Notes under the pieces: generated by a model
Told to the model about the DNA's origin: nothing
The model's input: only the letters and a program-made list of their open reading frames with translations
Database searches by the model: none
Position numbers and translations under genes: made by a program
Shown: positions 4,657 to 12,610 of the stretch, one piece after another
How positions within the stretch are numbered: the first letter of the stretch is position 1
How the letters are laid out: each line of letters starts with the position of its first letter
Assembly (NCBI GenBank): GCA_030615805.1
Contig: JAUWYN010000011.1
Location: 1-20,187 of the forward strand
Origin: Hadesarchaea archaeon
Lineage (GTDB): Archaea > Hadarchaeota > Hadarchaeia > Hadarchaeales > Hadarchaeaceae
Length of the DNA: 20,187 nucleotides
Direction: 5' to 3'

Positions 4657-5643
4657 TTATTTCCACTTCCGCGGGTACGTGCCTGGCGACATCACCACGC
4701 GCTCAGGCTTCGCGACGATCCCGTGCTCGGCTTCAAAAATCTGCTTTGAGGTCATGGTCGCACGGGCCAGCGAGATGAGCTCACCCTTCAGCGTCATCAG
4801 CGCCACGAGATTATCGAGCGAGACTCCTGTTTCAATCGTGAGTACTCCTGGCGCAGCCAAACTGGCGCCGTGGCAGAGAGCATCGACGGCCCCATCTCTA
4901 ACGACAAGTTTGGGCAGGTGTTCAACTGCAGCCTCCACGGGCAAAATGACTTTGCGCAGGTGCTTTTCATCGCCATCCTCCCGCCAGAAGGCATAGGCAT
5001 CAGCAAGGTCGTGTAGTTTGATCAGGGTGCCGTCCTCGCGAAATGGTCCCGTCCGCGTCCGGCGAAGCTCACGCATATGGGCTCCACAACCCAAGGCCTC
5101 CCCCATATCGAAGCAGAGCTTTCGCATATAGGTGCCAGCCGCGCACCCCACGCACATGAGCACGTCCCTGCCCTCACGCTCCAAGGGCTCAATGTAGTAA
5201 ATTTTCCTCGTCCGGAGCACTCGCTTTACTGCAGCTCGGAGTGGTGGGCGTTGGTAGATCTCTCCCTCAAATTCCTGCAACACCTGCTCGAGGCGGTGCT
5301 GGGGCACCTCGCCATGCAAGTGCATTATGCAGATGTATTCCTTGCCCGCCGGTAGCAACGTCTGAACCATCTTGGTGGCGTCCTCGAGTGCTGTCGGCAG
5401 CACCCCGGTTACCTTTGGGTCGAGCGTGCCCCCGTGCCCCGCGCGTCGAACCTCGAGCACACGCTTTACCCAAGCAACGATTTCATGCGAGGTTGGCCCA
5501 ACGGGTTTGTCTAGATTGATGATCCCCAGACGCAGGTGTTCACGAATTGGGCGCTTGCTGGGTTCGCAACCATGATCGGGGTCGGTCATATCTTGAGCCC
5601 GGACTAGAACCTCACGTTTGACATCGGAAGGTAGCCTGCCCAC
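4657..5643 (-). CDS. cbf5: tRNA/rRNA pseudouridine synthase Cbf5 (TruB family)
   Basis: The protein has 328 residues. It is the catalytic subunit of archaeal H/ACA guide ribonucleoproteins (with Nop10, Gar1 and L7Ae) and can also modify tRNA position 55. The TruB core shows LGIINLDKPVGPTSHE (39-54) and the catalytic Asp75 in GHGGTLDPKVTGVLP; Tyr-containing QRPPLRAAVKR and the GTYMRKL motif follow. A C-terminal PUA domain (about 245-325) contains VVRDGAVDALCHGASL and ends with GTYPRKW. The start is GTG 5643 with AGGTG upstream, 22 bases past the L14e stop. Placement beside L14e and L34e is the usual archaeal context. Confidence 0.97.
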   Translation of the reverse strand: MGRLPSDVKREVLVRAQDMTDPDHGCEPSKRPIREHLRLGIINLDKPVGPTSHEIVAWVKRVLEVRRAGHGGTLDPKVTGVLPTALEDATKMVQTLLPAGKEYICIMHLHGEVPQHRLEQVLQEFEGEIYQRPPLRAAVKRVLRTRKIYYIEPLEREGRDVLMCVGCAAGTYMRKLCFDMGEALGCGAHMRELRRTRTGPFREDGTLIKLHDLADAYAFWREDGDEKHLRKVILPVEAAVEHLPKLVVRDGAVDALCHGASLAAPGVLTIETGVSLDNLVALMTLKGELISLARATMTSKQIFEAEHGIVAKPERVVMSPGTYPRKWK

Positions 5644-5665
5644 TTAAAACACCTATGACCAAATG

Positions 5666-5950
5666 CTAGCCAGTGCCTTCCTTGGGCTCAGGAGGCTTCT
5701 CCGGTGGTTTTTCTATCTTTACCAAACCTGCTGCCTCGAGCGCGCGCCTGACATCTTCATCCGAGGTTCCCTTCGCGATTTCAACTTTTTGTTCGAGGGG
5801 CTCGAGGTGTGCGATGTTGCATCGGCGCCGTTTGACCCCGGGGCCGCTGACCACCACGTAGACGCTGTCGAGCACGTCCACGATGACGCATCGCTTGCCA
5901 GCCTCGTGCCCCGCGAGTTTCACGCAGACCCGCCCGACCTCCATAACCAT
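5666..5950 (-). CDS. rpl14e: 50S ribosomal protein L14e
   Basis: The protein has 94 residues and is an archaeal/eukaryotic large-subunit protein with an SH3-like KOW fold. The N-terminus MVMEVGRVCVKLAGHEAGKR and VVVSGPGVKRRRCNIAHLEP match the family. The C-terminal third is a charged, Pro-rich extension (KPPEKPPEPKEGTG). ATG 5950 has GGAGGT six bases before it, inside the end of the cytidylate kinase gene; the second ATG at 5944 is less well placed. Only one base separates it from the Cmk stop. L14e is patchily distributed among archaea, so its presence narrows the lineage. Confidence 0.93.
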   Translation of the reverse strand: MVMEVGRVCVKLAGHEAGKRCVIVDVLDSVYVVVSGPGVKRRRCNIAHLEPLEQKVEIAKGTSDEDVRRALEAAGLVKIEKPPEKPPEPKEGTG

Positions 5951-5951
5951 C

Positions 5952-6488
5952 TCACGACCTCCGTTTCGTGACGAGCTCGACCGCGAACTCGAGCATCCGC
6001 GCCGTCTCGCTGACCGAAAGACGTTCAGTGTTCAGCACCAGATCAAAGGGCGAGTGATCGTTGACGTTTATACCATAAAATCGCTTGAAGCGTTTGGCCT
6101 CGCTCCGCTCCCGCTTCATCGTTTCTCGGAGCACATCTTTGAACCTCCGCCCTTCCCGACGAGCTATTCGCCGAACCCTTTCTTTGAGCGGGGCGGTGAG
6201 CAGGATTTTCAGGTTTGCCTGTTTAGCCATCCACCCGGCGAGGCGAGCATCGATGAGCACCCCGTCCTCCCTCGCTGCCTCAGCGGTGCGACGATCGATC
6301 ATACGGTCGATATCGGGGTGGCGCTCGGCATAGCGCGAGAACTCGTCGAGCGTCATCCTTCGTTCTTTGGCGAGCTGCCTGAAGACGGTCCCCGCGCAGA
6401 CGTAGCGGAGTTTGAATTTTCTCATCAGCGCTCGCGCGGTCGTCGTCTTGCCCGCTCCGTGCAAGCCGCTTATAGCAACGACCACCAT
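5952..6488 (-). CDS. cmk: Archaeal-type cytidylate kinase
   Basis: The protein has 178 residues and phosphorylates CMP/dCMP with ATP in pyrimidine nucleotide supply. The P-loop is GLHGAGKT (8-15). FKLRYVCAGTVFRQLAKERRM is the substrate-binding part of the archaeal Cmk family, followed by DIDRMIDRRTAEAA and DGVLIDARLAGWM. RVRRIARREG is the lid-like region, and DLVLNTERLSV lies near the C-terminus. The frame is open upstream to 6641 but that part lies over L34e. ATG 6488 is four bases past the L34e stop with GTGAG upstream. Confidence 0.94.
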   Translation of the reverse strand: MVVVAISGLHGAGKTTTARALMRKFKLRYVCAGTVFRQLAKERRMTLDEFSRYAERHPDIDRMIDRRTAEAAREDGVLIDARLAGWMAKQANLKILLTAPLKERVRRIARREGRRFKDVLRETMKRERSEAKRFKRFYGINVNDHSPFDLVLNTERLSVSETARMLEFAVELVTKRRS

Positions 6489-6492
6489 TCGC

Positions 6493-6759
6493 TCACGCTC
6501 GGGCAGCTTCTTTGATCGCTTGGCGCGCGCAGGCCGGGCAGAGGTAACCACCGTAGGGGCGATTCGGCATACGGGAGCTGCGGGACAGGGATCGCAGCTC
6601 GCTCGCCCTCGCTCGGGGAACGCCCCCCAGCGGGCGCCCACAGGAGGCGCACTTCGCCACCCCCGCCCGCTCCTCCTTATAGTGCGCGATGGTTCGCCCT
6701 CCGGGCGTGCGGACGAAATGCTGTTTATAGCTCCTCGAGCGGTACCTTCGCGCCGGCAT
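6493..6759 (-). CDS. rpl34e: 50S ribosomal protein L34e
   Basis: The protein has 88 residues. It is a zinc-ribbon large-subunit protein of archaea and eukaryotes. The basic start MPARRYRSRSYKQHFVRTPG and GGRTIAHY are typical. CASCGRPLGGVPRA and YGGYLCPACAR supply the four zinc-binding cysteines, and NRPYGGYLC is a family hallmark. ATG 6759 is one base past the preceding stop; a GTG nine bases earlier is in frame but lies within the end of the upstream gene. Its place between the EMC3-like gene and Cmk matches other archaea. Confidence 0.94.
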   Translation of the reverse strand: MPARRYRSRSYKQHFVRTPGGRTIAHYKEERAGVAKCASCGRPLGGVPRARASELRSLSRSSRMPNRPYGGYLCPACARQAIKEAARA

Positions 6760-6760
6760 A

Positions 6761-7669
6761 CTACTCACGGATGAGCATTTTCCGCCAGATCTGGGAGAAC
6801 CCGAAGTAGGTGAGGAGGTACCAGCTCAGGAAGCCGCAGGAAACCCACGTGCCGAAGAAGGGAAGGTCCAAGCGGAAGGGGAGCCATGCCACGACCCATC
6901 CCGAGTATATGCCCTGTAGGATGAACCAGAAGATGAAGTAGGGCACGATGTAGAAAATCATAGGTTTGAAATTTTCCTTCATCATCTGCCCCTGGAGCGA
7001 GAGGATCCGTTTTTGATCCTGCTGGAGCTTGTACATGCGCTTTGTGTCTCGCTTGCTCCGGGCATCGCGGAGCTCCTTCTGAAATGCAGACACCTCGGCC
7101 TTGATCTGCCTCATCCGCTCCCAGTTCACGACACGTCGAGTTATGAGCGTAATGAGGAGGGAAACGAATACCCCAATCCCGAGGATGACGAATAACGCAT
7201 TCTCGTAGATGAAAGGCACCCCAATCCCGAGCTCGCTCGCCATTAGCGAGATGTCTGAGCGCAGGTCCCGAATACCTTCCTCGGTCTCTGATGGCTGGTC
7301 CCATACCCCGTTACCGTTCAAATCATCGAAAGGCTCACCTTCGTCATATCTGCCATTGCCATTCGAGTCAGTAAAGGGTTCGCCTAGCAGAGAAATGAAA
7401 TCTTGGTTTATTCGGTTGTCTATTTCTATGAGCTCCGGGCGATTGTCAAAATTCTCGTTCTCGACGAGGTTGTTGTAGAATGTTTGGGCTTGGCTCAAAC
7501 CTCCCGATGCACTGCCTCCTTGCCTAAGAGATGCGATGGAGCTGTCTATGGTCTGTAGCAGCTTCTTGTACGTTTCCTGCTCATTTCCCGCCTCCTCCGC
7601 ACCAACGATCGTCGCAAAGCTCGCGAGCAGGAGGGCGGCAATCATGGGGCAGATGAGTATTCGGCGCAT
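6761..7669 (-). CDS. EMC3/TMCO1-like membrane insertase (DUF106) with secretion signal and calcium-binding loops
   Basis: The protein has 302 residues, clearly longer than the roughly 170-220 I expect for archaeal DUF106. The family belongs to the YidC/Oxa1/EMC3/TMCO1 superfamily that inserts membrane proteins. The C-terminal two thirds are typical: membrane helix about 155-178, a charged coiled coil about 180-235 containing QKELRDARSKRDTKRMYKLQ, then helices about 237-258 and 276-294. Unusually, residues 1-23 form a signal peptide (cleavage near VGA-EE), followed by about 130 exported residues. These include DSNGNGRYDEGE (101-112), a full EF-hand loop pattern, and DLNGNGVWDQPS (116-127), which lacks the final Glu. 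ATG 7669 has GAGGTGA just upstream and sits four bases past the Adk stop. Its neighbour SecY suggests a joint role in membrane insertion. Confidence 0.85.
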   Translation of the reverse strand: MRRILICPMIAALLLASFATIVGAEEAGNEQETYKKLLQTIDSSIASLRQGGSASGGLSQAQTFYNNLVENENFDNRPELIEIDNRINQDFISLLGEPFTDSNGNGRYDEGEPFDDLNGNGVWDQPSETEEGIRDLRSDISLMASELGIGVPFIYENALFVILGIGVFVSLLITLITRRVVNWERMRQIKAEVSAFQKELRDARSKRDTKRMYKLQQDQKRILSLQGQMMKENFKPMIFYIVPYFIFWFILQGIYSGWVVAWLPFRLDLPFFGTWVSCGFLSWYLLTYFGFSQIWRKMLIRE

Positions 7670-7673
7670 GGGT

Positions 7674-8249
7674 TCACCTCAGTGTCTCGACCATTTCCTT
7701 TACGGCTTCATTGAGTTTTTCATCCCTATTATTAATTATCCTCACCGTCGCGCCCGTGAGCGCCGCGTATGCTGTCGCCGAGGCGCGGTTTAATAGTTGA
7801 TGTTCCACGACTTCATTCAAGAGTTCTTTATCCCGTCGACGAGCTATGTCTCTGGTGCGCCGTCCCGCGACCTCTTCAGGAGTCGCCTCGATTATCACGA
7901 TCGATTCAGGATTGAGCTCCTCGAGCACCCAGCGGGGCAGGCCTGGGTAGTACCCCTCGGGTTTCTTGACCAAGCAGTGGGTGTCGACGAGGATTGGCTT
8001 TTCCTTGGCAGCGCGCGCGATTCGCTTGGCCGCCTCGCGTTGGATCTCGCGGTAGGGGCCCGTCGAGACCTTCCGCATCTCATCGCGGTGGGTCACCCCC
8101 TCACGCTCACGCATAAGGTCGAGCATGATGTCGCCGTAGTTCATGAAGCCATACTCGACGCCTTGAGCTTGGAGTTTCTTCAGCGCTCCATCGATGACCG
8201 TGCTCTTCCCAACCCCTGGCACGCCCGTCACGACGACCACTTTATTCAC
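7674..8249 (-). CDS. adkA: Archaeal-type adenylate kinase
   Basis: The protein has 191 residues and interconverts AMP, ADP and ATP. The P-loop is GVPGVGKS (9-16), characteristic of the archaeal AdkA family, which forms trimers and lacks the bacterial zinc lid. FMNYGDIMLDLMRE, VDTHCLVKKPEGYYPGLP and RRTRDIARRRDKE fit the family. A TTG (8252) is also in frame, but AGGAGG lies seven bases before GTG 8249, which I chose. The gene overlaps the SecY stop by eight bases, so the two are translationally coupled, as in many archaea. Confidence 0.95.
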   Translation of the reverse strand: MNKVVVVTGVPGVGKSTVIDGALKKLQAQGVEYGFMNYGDIMLDLMREREGVTHRDEMRKVSTGPYREIQREAAKRIARAAKEKPILVDTHCLVKKPEGYYPGLPRWVLEELNPESIVIIEATPEEVAGRRTRDIARRRDKELLNEVVEHQLLNRASATAYAALTGATVRIINNRDEKLNEAVKEMVETLR

Positions 8250-9594
8250 CAAATAACCTCCTCATCGCTGGGAACATCTCCGCCACGCGCTCCTTCGCTA
8301 TCTCTTGGTAAAGGCTATACATAATGCTCACGGTCAGCAAGATCCCAGTACCGCTGCCCAAGGCTCCCATAAAATCGGCAACTGCGGAGATCGCCCCGAC
8401 GAATGCTCCGCCAAGCAATGCGGCCGTCAGGATGTACCGGCTCAACACCCACTCCATTACCCTTATATCGCGACGGAAGCCGGGGATGAGCATTCCAGAT
8501 CGATCGAGCTGCTGCGCGATGTTGCGAGGCCCCATCCCCGTCATGTGTACCCACATCCAAGCGAAGCCCATACATAGCAAAACTAAGACCGATATGTAGA
8601 TCCCAGCCCGGAGGGGGTCGGCCATCACGGCAAAGATGCCATTCGGGGCACTAAGGTAATAAGAAACTCCTTGTAACGGGGAGAAAACCGCCCCCAACAT
8701 TCTAACATTTGCAAACACCACCATTGCGAGGATTACAGGAATGACTGAGGTGTACAAGAATTTGATGGGATAACGCCCTCGGATGCTCCCAAAACGCCCG
8801 TAGGCGAGGGGGATTTCGATGCGCATACTTTCAACGTACACGACGATGAAGAAGACGATGATGGTGGCGATGACGCCCATCATGTTTGGGAACCCTGTTC
8901 TGAAGAACGCATCGGAGATGTTTCCCCCTCCGATCATGATTCCGATGAAGTTGGGGAGCGCACCCGTAAATTGACCACCGACCTGCAGTGGGTTGAAAGC
9001 CTGCCAAAAAATCGTCCCCGCCACGCCAGCCACGATGAAGAGGCTGATCCCGCTCCCGAACCCGTATTTCGAGACTACTTCGTCGAGATAGACCACGATG
9101 ATCACCCCTATCGCGAGCTGAACGATGATGAAGATGCCTGCGCCTGAGCCGAAGGAGACCCCATACCACCCCGACACCACGAGCATCGATGCCTGGAAGA
9201 CGCCCATGATGATCGCCCCAAATTTCTGGATGCCGGTGAAGAGGGCGCGGTCTTCGGACTGGCTTAGGTCAAGCCCGATTACCTTGCTTCCGACGAGTAA
9301 TTGCATGATGATGCCCGCGGTGACGATCGGCCCGATGCCGAGCTCCATCAAGCTCCCCGCATGGCTGGCGAGTATGAATCGTAGCTGCCCGAAGAAAGCG
9401 CCCCGTGCAGGATCGGCGACCATCCCGTAGAGCGTTACCTGAGTCAACACGAAAAAGGCGACAAGGGCTATCCCCGTCCACATGAACTTTTCCTTGAAGG
9501 AAACGTGCCGCTTTGGGACCGCGACCTCAGGGAGTTTTCGTATGAGGGGCTCGAGCGCGTAAAGTCTGGACCGCGGCTTCTCAGGCTGTTCCAT
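8242..9594 (-). CDS. secY: Preprotein translocase subunit SecY (Sec61 alpha)
   Basis: The protein has 450 residues and forms the protein-conducting channel in the cytoplasmic membrane with SecE and SecG. About ten membrane helices are evident. Family landmarks are GIGPIVTAGIIMQLLVGSK near the second helix, DLSQSEDRALFTGIQKF, YGFGSGISLFIVAG, and the cytoplasmic loops IPLAYGRFGSIRGRYPIKFL and MGPRNIAQQLDRSGMLIPGF. The latter includes the ribosome-docking region. The frame opens at GTG 9603, but ATG 9594 has GGGTGA at the right distance and lies five bases past the L15 stop. Confidence 0.97.
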   Translation of the reverse strand: MEQPEKPRSRLYALEPLIRKLPEVAVPKRHVSFKEKFMWTGIALVAFFVLTQVTLYGMVADPARGAFFGQLRFILASHAGSLMELGIGPIVTAGIIMQLLVGSKVIGLDLSQSEDRALFTGIQKFGAIIMGVFQASMLVVSGWYGVSFGSGAGIFIIVQLAIGVIIVVYLDEVVSKYGFGSGISLFIVAGVAGTIFWQAFNPLQVGGQFTGALPNFIGIMIGGGNISDAFFRTGFPNMMGVIATIIVFFIVVYVESMRIEIPLAYGRFGSIRGRYPIKFLYTSVIPVILAMVVFANVRMLGAVFSPLQGVSYYLSAPNGIFAVMADPLRAGIYISVLVLLCMGFAWMWVHMTGMGPRNIAQQLDRSGMLIPGFRRDIRVMEWVLSRYILTAALLGGAFVGAISAVADFMGALGSGTGILLTVSIMYSLYQEIAKERVAEMFPAMRRLFGE

Positions 9595-9599
9595 CGCCT

Positions 9600-10040
9600 T
9601 CACCCTGCGATCGCCTTGCCGCCCGCTTCATCGAGTTTCTGCTTCGCCGACCCAACAAATTCCTTCGCGATGACCTCGATGGGATGGGTGACGCGTCCCC
9701 CCCCGAGCACTCGCTCAAAACCGAGCTTCCCGACATCGACTACGATCCGCTCCTCCTCGCGTTTGGCGATGCCTTGCTGCAGGAGTTCGTCGAGGCGCTC
9801 GTCGAGTTCACCGACGTTGATCGAGCTGATTTCCCTCCTCGCCGCGAGCGGGCGCGTGAATCCATGCTTTCCAAAATGCTTGGGCATGTGTTTGAGCATG
9901 TAAGACCACTTCTGCTTGTGTCCGCCGCTGAGCCCCTTGCCGCCCTTCTCCCCGCTCCCCCGTCCACGCTTCGAGCAGCCCCTTCCGTAAGTTCTCGCGC
10001 CTCGTTGTTTCCGCACTTTTCGTCGCCTTCGCACCACCAT
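9600..10040 (-). CDS. rpl15: 50S ribosomal protein L15
   Basis: The protein has 146 residues and binds 23S rRNA in late 50S assembly. The N-terminal RRRRKVRKQRGARTYGRG segment and GSGEKGGKGLSGGHK are the Gly/Arg-rich extension of L15. KHMPKHFGKHGFTRP and INVGELDERLDELL are typical of the archaeal type. ATG 10040 is nine bases past the L30 stop and preceded by TAGGTGTTTTAA, identical to the sequence before Cbf5. Confidence 0.95.
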   Translation of the reverse strand: MVVRRRRKVRKQRGARTYGRGCSKRGRGSGEKGGKGLSGGHKQKWSYMLKHMPKHFGKHGFTRPLAARREISSINVGELDERLDELLQQGIAKREEERIVVDVGKLGFERVLGGGRVTHPIEVIAKEFVGSAKQKLDEAGGKAIAG

Positions 10041-10049
10041 TTAAAACAC

Positions 10050-10517
10050 CTAAATCATTCCGAGGATGAGTTCGTTAATCCGCTCGCCGCGGTAGCCCAA
10101 ATCGCCAAAATCCTTAAACGGACGCTTGGTTGCTTTATACCCCTTTCGCGGCGGGTGGAGTCTGAAAACTTTCTTCAATCCGGGGAGCGCTTTGAACTCA
10201 GCTTCACCCGCATGTACCGCGGCGGCGAATTCACTCAACGATTGAAATGAAGTTTGAGATTTGACGAATTCATCGATCAAGCGCTTGTCACCGGCTAGCC
10301 TGCCACGTTTCCGGATGAGTTGCTCCAACACCTTCTGCTCGACCTCCCCCCACGTGAGCATGTCCTTCGCCTTCTGCAGCATCCCGCGGTGGGTGTGGGT
10401 ATCATCGATCACGACGCAATGGTTGACGCGCGTCAGACCCAGCATCCGCATCGTCTCCCTCACATCGCGCCGCACGTTCACGTTACCGCGCACCTTAATT
10501 ACAGCTAATTTAGCCAC
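10050..10517 (-). CDS. rpl30: 50S ribosomal protein L30
   Basis: The protein has 155 residues, the long archaeal form of L30 (bacterial L30 is about 60). LAVIKVRGNVNVRRDVRETM and MLGLTRVNHCVVIDDT form the ferredoxin-like core. RPFKDFGDLGYRGERINELI is a C-terminal archaeal feature. GTG 10517 lies inside the end of S5, overlapping by eight bases, with GGTGA very close upstream. The encoded MAKLAVIKVRG is the standard family start. Confidence 0.95.
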   Translation of the reverse strand: MAKLAVIKVRGNVNVRRDVRETMRMLGLTRVNHCVVIDDTHTHRGMLQKAKDMLTWGEVEQKVLEQLIRKRGRLAGDKRLIDEFVKSQTSFQSLSEFAAAVHAGEAEFKALPGLKKVFRLHPPRKGYKATKRPFKDFGDLGYRGERINELILGMI

Positions 10518-11202
10518 TTACTTCACCAACCTTTCCGATGAGGACGTGCTCCTTATGGGGCTCCCGCAGGGCTACCCTCGTGGTTTGCTTGAGGGCGTCA
10601 AAGGCAGCGATGGCGAAGTTGAGCGTCGTGCGCGTCTGCCCGCGCGAGTGGATCCAAGCGTCCTCGATTCCGGCCATTCGAAGAATTATTTTCGGGACTT
10701 CGGCCGCTGCCAAGCCTAGCCCGCGCGGCGCCGGTTTTATCGTCATGTGGACGCTACCGCTTCTCCCGGTGACCTCGAATGGGATCGAATGAGGTCGCCC
10801 GCAGGCACACTCCCAGCTCCCGCAGCCCCTAGCGACCTCCACGACGTTTAGCTTCGCTGCGATCGCGGCCTTTCGTATGGAGGGACCGATTTCGCGCGTG
10901 CTCGCGTGCCCAACTCCGACGATTCCGTCTCGATTTCCGACCGCGGTAATCACGCGATATTTAATTCGACGTCCCGACTTGTGCATCCGCTGGACCAAGC
11001 TCACCCCCAAGATATCTTCCTCGAGATTTGGCACGAGGGCATCGACGATCTCAGGCTCCTTGATCGGCCTCCCTTGGCGCAGGATTTGGGATATTTCAGT
11101 TATCTGCTTCTCCTTTACCGCTCGCCCCACGCTCGTCCGAGGCTGCCATAGGTTGATGTCGAATTCCTCTCGCATTGGTTTTTTCCGCATTTTACGCCGC
11201 AT
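10510..11202 (-). CDS. rps5: 30S ribosomal protein S5
   Basis: The protein has 230 residues and acts at the mRNA entry and decoding fidelity site of the 30S. The N-terminal double-stranded-RNA-like domain includes RRIKYRVITAVGNRDGIVGV. The C-terminal domain includes RGCGSWECACGRPHSIPFEV, the archaeal/eukaryotic Cys-rich segment, and KPAPRGLGLAAAEVPKIILR. GTG 11211 is in frame, but ATG 11202 follows GGTGGG with better spacing and lies one base past the L18 stop, so it is preferred. Confidence 0.96.
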   Translation of the reverse strand: MRRKMRKKPMREEFDINLWQPRTSVGRAVKEKQITEISQILRQGRPIKEPEIVDALVPNLEEDILGVSLVQRMHKSGRRIKYRVITAVGNRDGIVGVGHASTREIGPSIRKAAIAAKLNVVEVARGCGSWECACGRPHSIPFEVTGRSGSVHMTIKPAPRGLGLAAAEVPKIILRMAGIEDAWIHSRGQTRTTLNFAIAAFDALKQTTRVALREPHKEHVLIGKVGEVSG

Positions 11203-11203
11203 T

Positions 11204-11806
11204 TTACCCACCGAACTGCGTAACTATTGCCCGCTTGATTTCATTAAAGTGCTCCGGTAGTTGCTCTGGTGTTAACCCGCGTTGGAGGTAGGCGGAAAAT
11301 CTGGCGCGATATATTTTTTCATTCTCCTCCTTCAGCTTCGCCGCGTACTTGGCGATGTGCTCCCCGCGTATCCGCTCATCGCTTGGTAAAACCCCTTCAC
11401 CATGGGAAATTTGTAGGCCGGCGTCAAGCGCCCCCTTGAGCACGGCGAAAACTTTGGCTTGAGAAATTGGGTTGTACCTCCCGAGATCCAAAGCACACTC
11501 CTTCATCCCGGTCTTCAGCGCGCGGTATCCGCAGAGCAGCCCCACGAGGTAGGCTGCAGGGGTATTTGCGGTGTACCCTTTCCACCCGAGCTTCTCGAGC
11601 TCCTTCGAGTGCGCTGAGACAAGGGTGAGATCCCCGCTGGGGGTGGCGCGCACGAATTGGGCGGTGACATGCTTCAGCGAGATCCTCGTTACTAGCCGTG
11701 GTCTGCCCGAGCGCAGGAGCCTTAGCCTACGCCTGTAGTCGGTTTTTCCCTCCCGCTTGCGCTTGAACTGAACCTTCCAACGCGGTCCGATCTTGGGCAT
11801 ATTCAT
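11204..11806 (-). CDS. rpl18: 50S ribosomal protein L18
   Basis: The protein has 200 residues, the archaeal/eukaryotic L5-type form that binds 5S rRNA. PRWKVQFKRKREGKTDYRRR and the L-R-SGRPRLVTRIS segment are diagnostic, followed by GYTANTPAAYLVGLLCGYRA. ATG 11806 overlaps the L19e stop (ATGA). A second ATG two codons later (11800) is equally possible, since the AAGGGATGA stretch could serve either. Confidence 0.95.
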   Translation of the reverse strand: MNMPKIGPRWKVQFKRKREGKTDYRRRLRLLRSGRPRLVTRISLKHVTAQFVRATPSGDLTLVSAHSKELEKLGWKGYTANTPAAYLVGLLCGYRALKTGMKECALDLGRYNPISQAKVFAVLKGALDAGLQISHGEGVLPSDERIRGEHIAKYAAKLKEENEKIYRARFSAYLQRGLTPEQLPEHFNEIKRAIVTQFGG

Positions 11807-12252
11807 CCCTTCAGGAGTCCTCGCTCCTTAAGGTGGGTTTCGAGATGAGCCCTGCTTTTGAAAGCCCCACCATTTACCATTCGGTAGAGCCTGCGATACT
11901 CGTGCCGATCGATTACCCCCTTCTCTTTGAGCTCGCGCAGCCTCGCGCGTAGCGGCCGCACGGTTCTGATCCAACTGGCCTTTTTCGGTTGCCTAGCCCT
12001 TTGCGTACCCTTCCTGCTTCCAACGCCTCGCCGTCTGCCTCGCTTGCGCTTGGCGGCCCGCCGCCTGAACCTTCCGCGGCTTATCCCCAGCTCTGGTTTC
12101 GCCTTGATCGCGCCCTGTCGGATCAAGCGTTTGACATCCTCACGCGAGATTGCGGCGGAGACATCGACACCTCGAGCGGGGTCGATCCAAATCCGATTGA
12201 CGCCCACGCCGAGGATATCAGCCGCCAGCCTGCGCTGCGTGCTCAACTCCAC
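11803..12252 (-). CDS. rpl19e: 50S ribosomal protein L19e
   Basis: The protein has 149 residues, a long helical archaeal/eukaryotic protein with no bacterial counterpart. LSTQRRLAADILGVGVNRIW is the standard N-terminus, followed by IRQGAIKAKPELGISRGRFR, the Arg/Lys-rich RKRGRRRGVGSRKGT and the terminal helix with YRRLYRMVNGGAFKSRAHL. The frame opens at GTG 12261, but that GTG is part of GAGGTGA, which sits six bases before GTG 12252. I therefore start at 12252. It overlaps L32e by 35 bases. Confidence 0.95.
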   Translation of the reverse strand: MELSTQRRLAADILGVGVNRIWIDPARGVDVSAAISREDVKRLIRQGAIKAKPELGISRGRFRRRAAKRKRGRRRGVGSRKGTQRARQPKKASWIRTVRPLRARLRELKEKGVIDRHEYRRLYRMVNGGAFKSRAHLETHLKERGLLKG

Positions 12253-12610
12253 GTTTTTCACCTCTAGGATTTAGCACCCTGATGCCGAGCTCCTTGGCTT
12301 TAGCCAAGATTTGTTCTCGCTTCCGTCCCCCGACGCTCGAGGCTATCCGAACTGCTTGCTTGTTCGCGTCGAGTCCTTCGAGGTCGCGGGGGTCGTGTGC
12401 CATAATTTCAATGAGTCCAGAGGGGTGAACCCCCCGCACGCTCCTCGGTGATCGATAGCCGACCGATACTACCGCAGGTTTGCCCCTTATACCGAGGCGC
12501 ATCTTGCTGTCGCTCCCCCTAGGCCTTCGCCATTTCTCGCCGAGCTTTGCGAACCTAAACCATTCCTGACGTCTGAATTTTGGCGCTCGTTTTTTTCTCG
12601 TCATTCTCAT
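12218..12610 (-). CDS. rpl32e: 50S ribosomal protein L32e
   Basis: The protein has 130 residues. Family features are PKFRRQEWFRFAKLGEKWRR, GSDSKMRLGIRGKPAVVSVG and the GYRSPRSVRGVHPSG segment. The family usually ends near KELGIRVLNP; here translation runs about 15 residues further (RGEKRGVEHAAQAGG) and overlaps L19e by 35 bases. ATG 12610 overlaps the L6 stop (ATGA); ATG 12604, two codons later and better spaced from GGAGAGG, is an alternative. Upstream codons of the open frame lie over L6 and are ignored. Confidence 0.94.
   Translation of the reverse strand: MRMTRKKRAPKFRRQEWFRFAKLGEKWRRPRGSDSKMRLGIRGKPAVVSVGYRSPRSVRGVHPSGLIEIMAHDPRDLEGLDANKQAVRIASSVGGRKREQILAKAKELGIRVLNPRGEKRGVEHAAQAGG

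Noticed and set aside
6489..6641. N-terminal extension of cytidylate kinase
   Set aside because: It overlaps L34e in another frame, and the P-loop normally begins a few residues after the start, as with ATG 6488.
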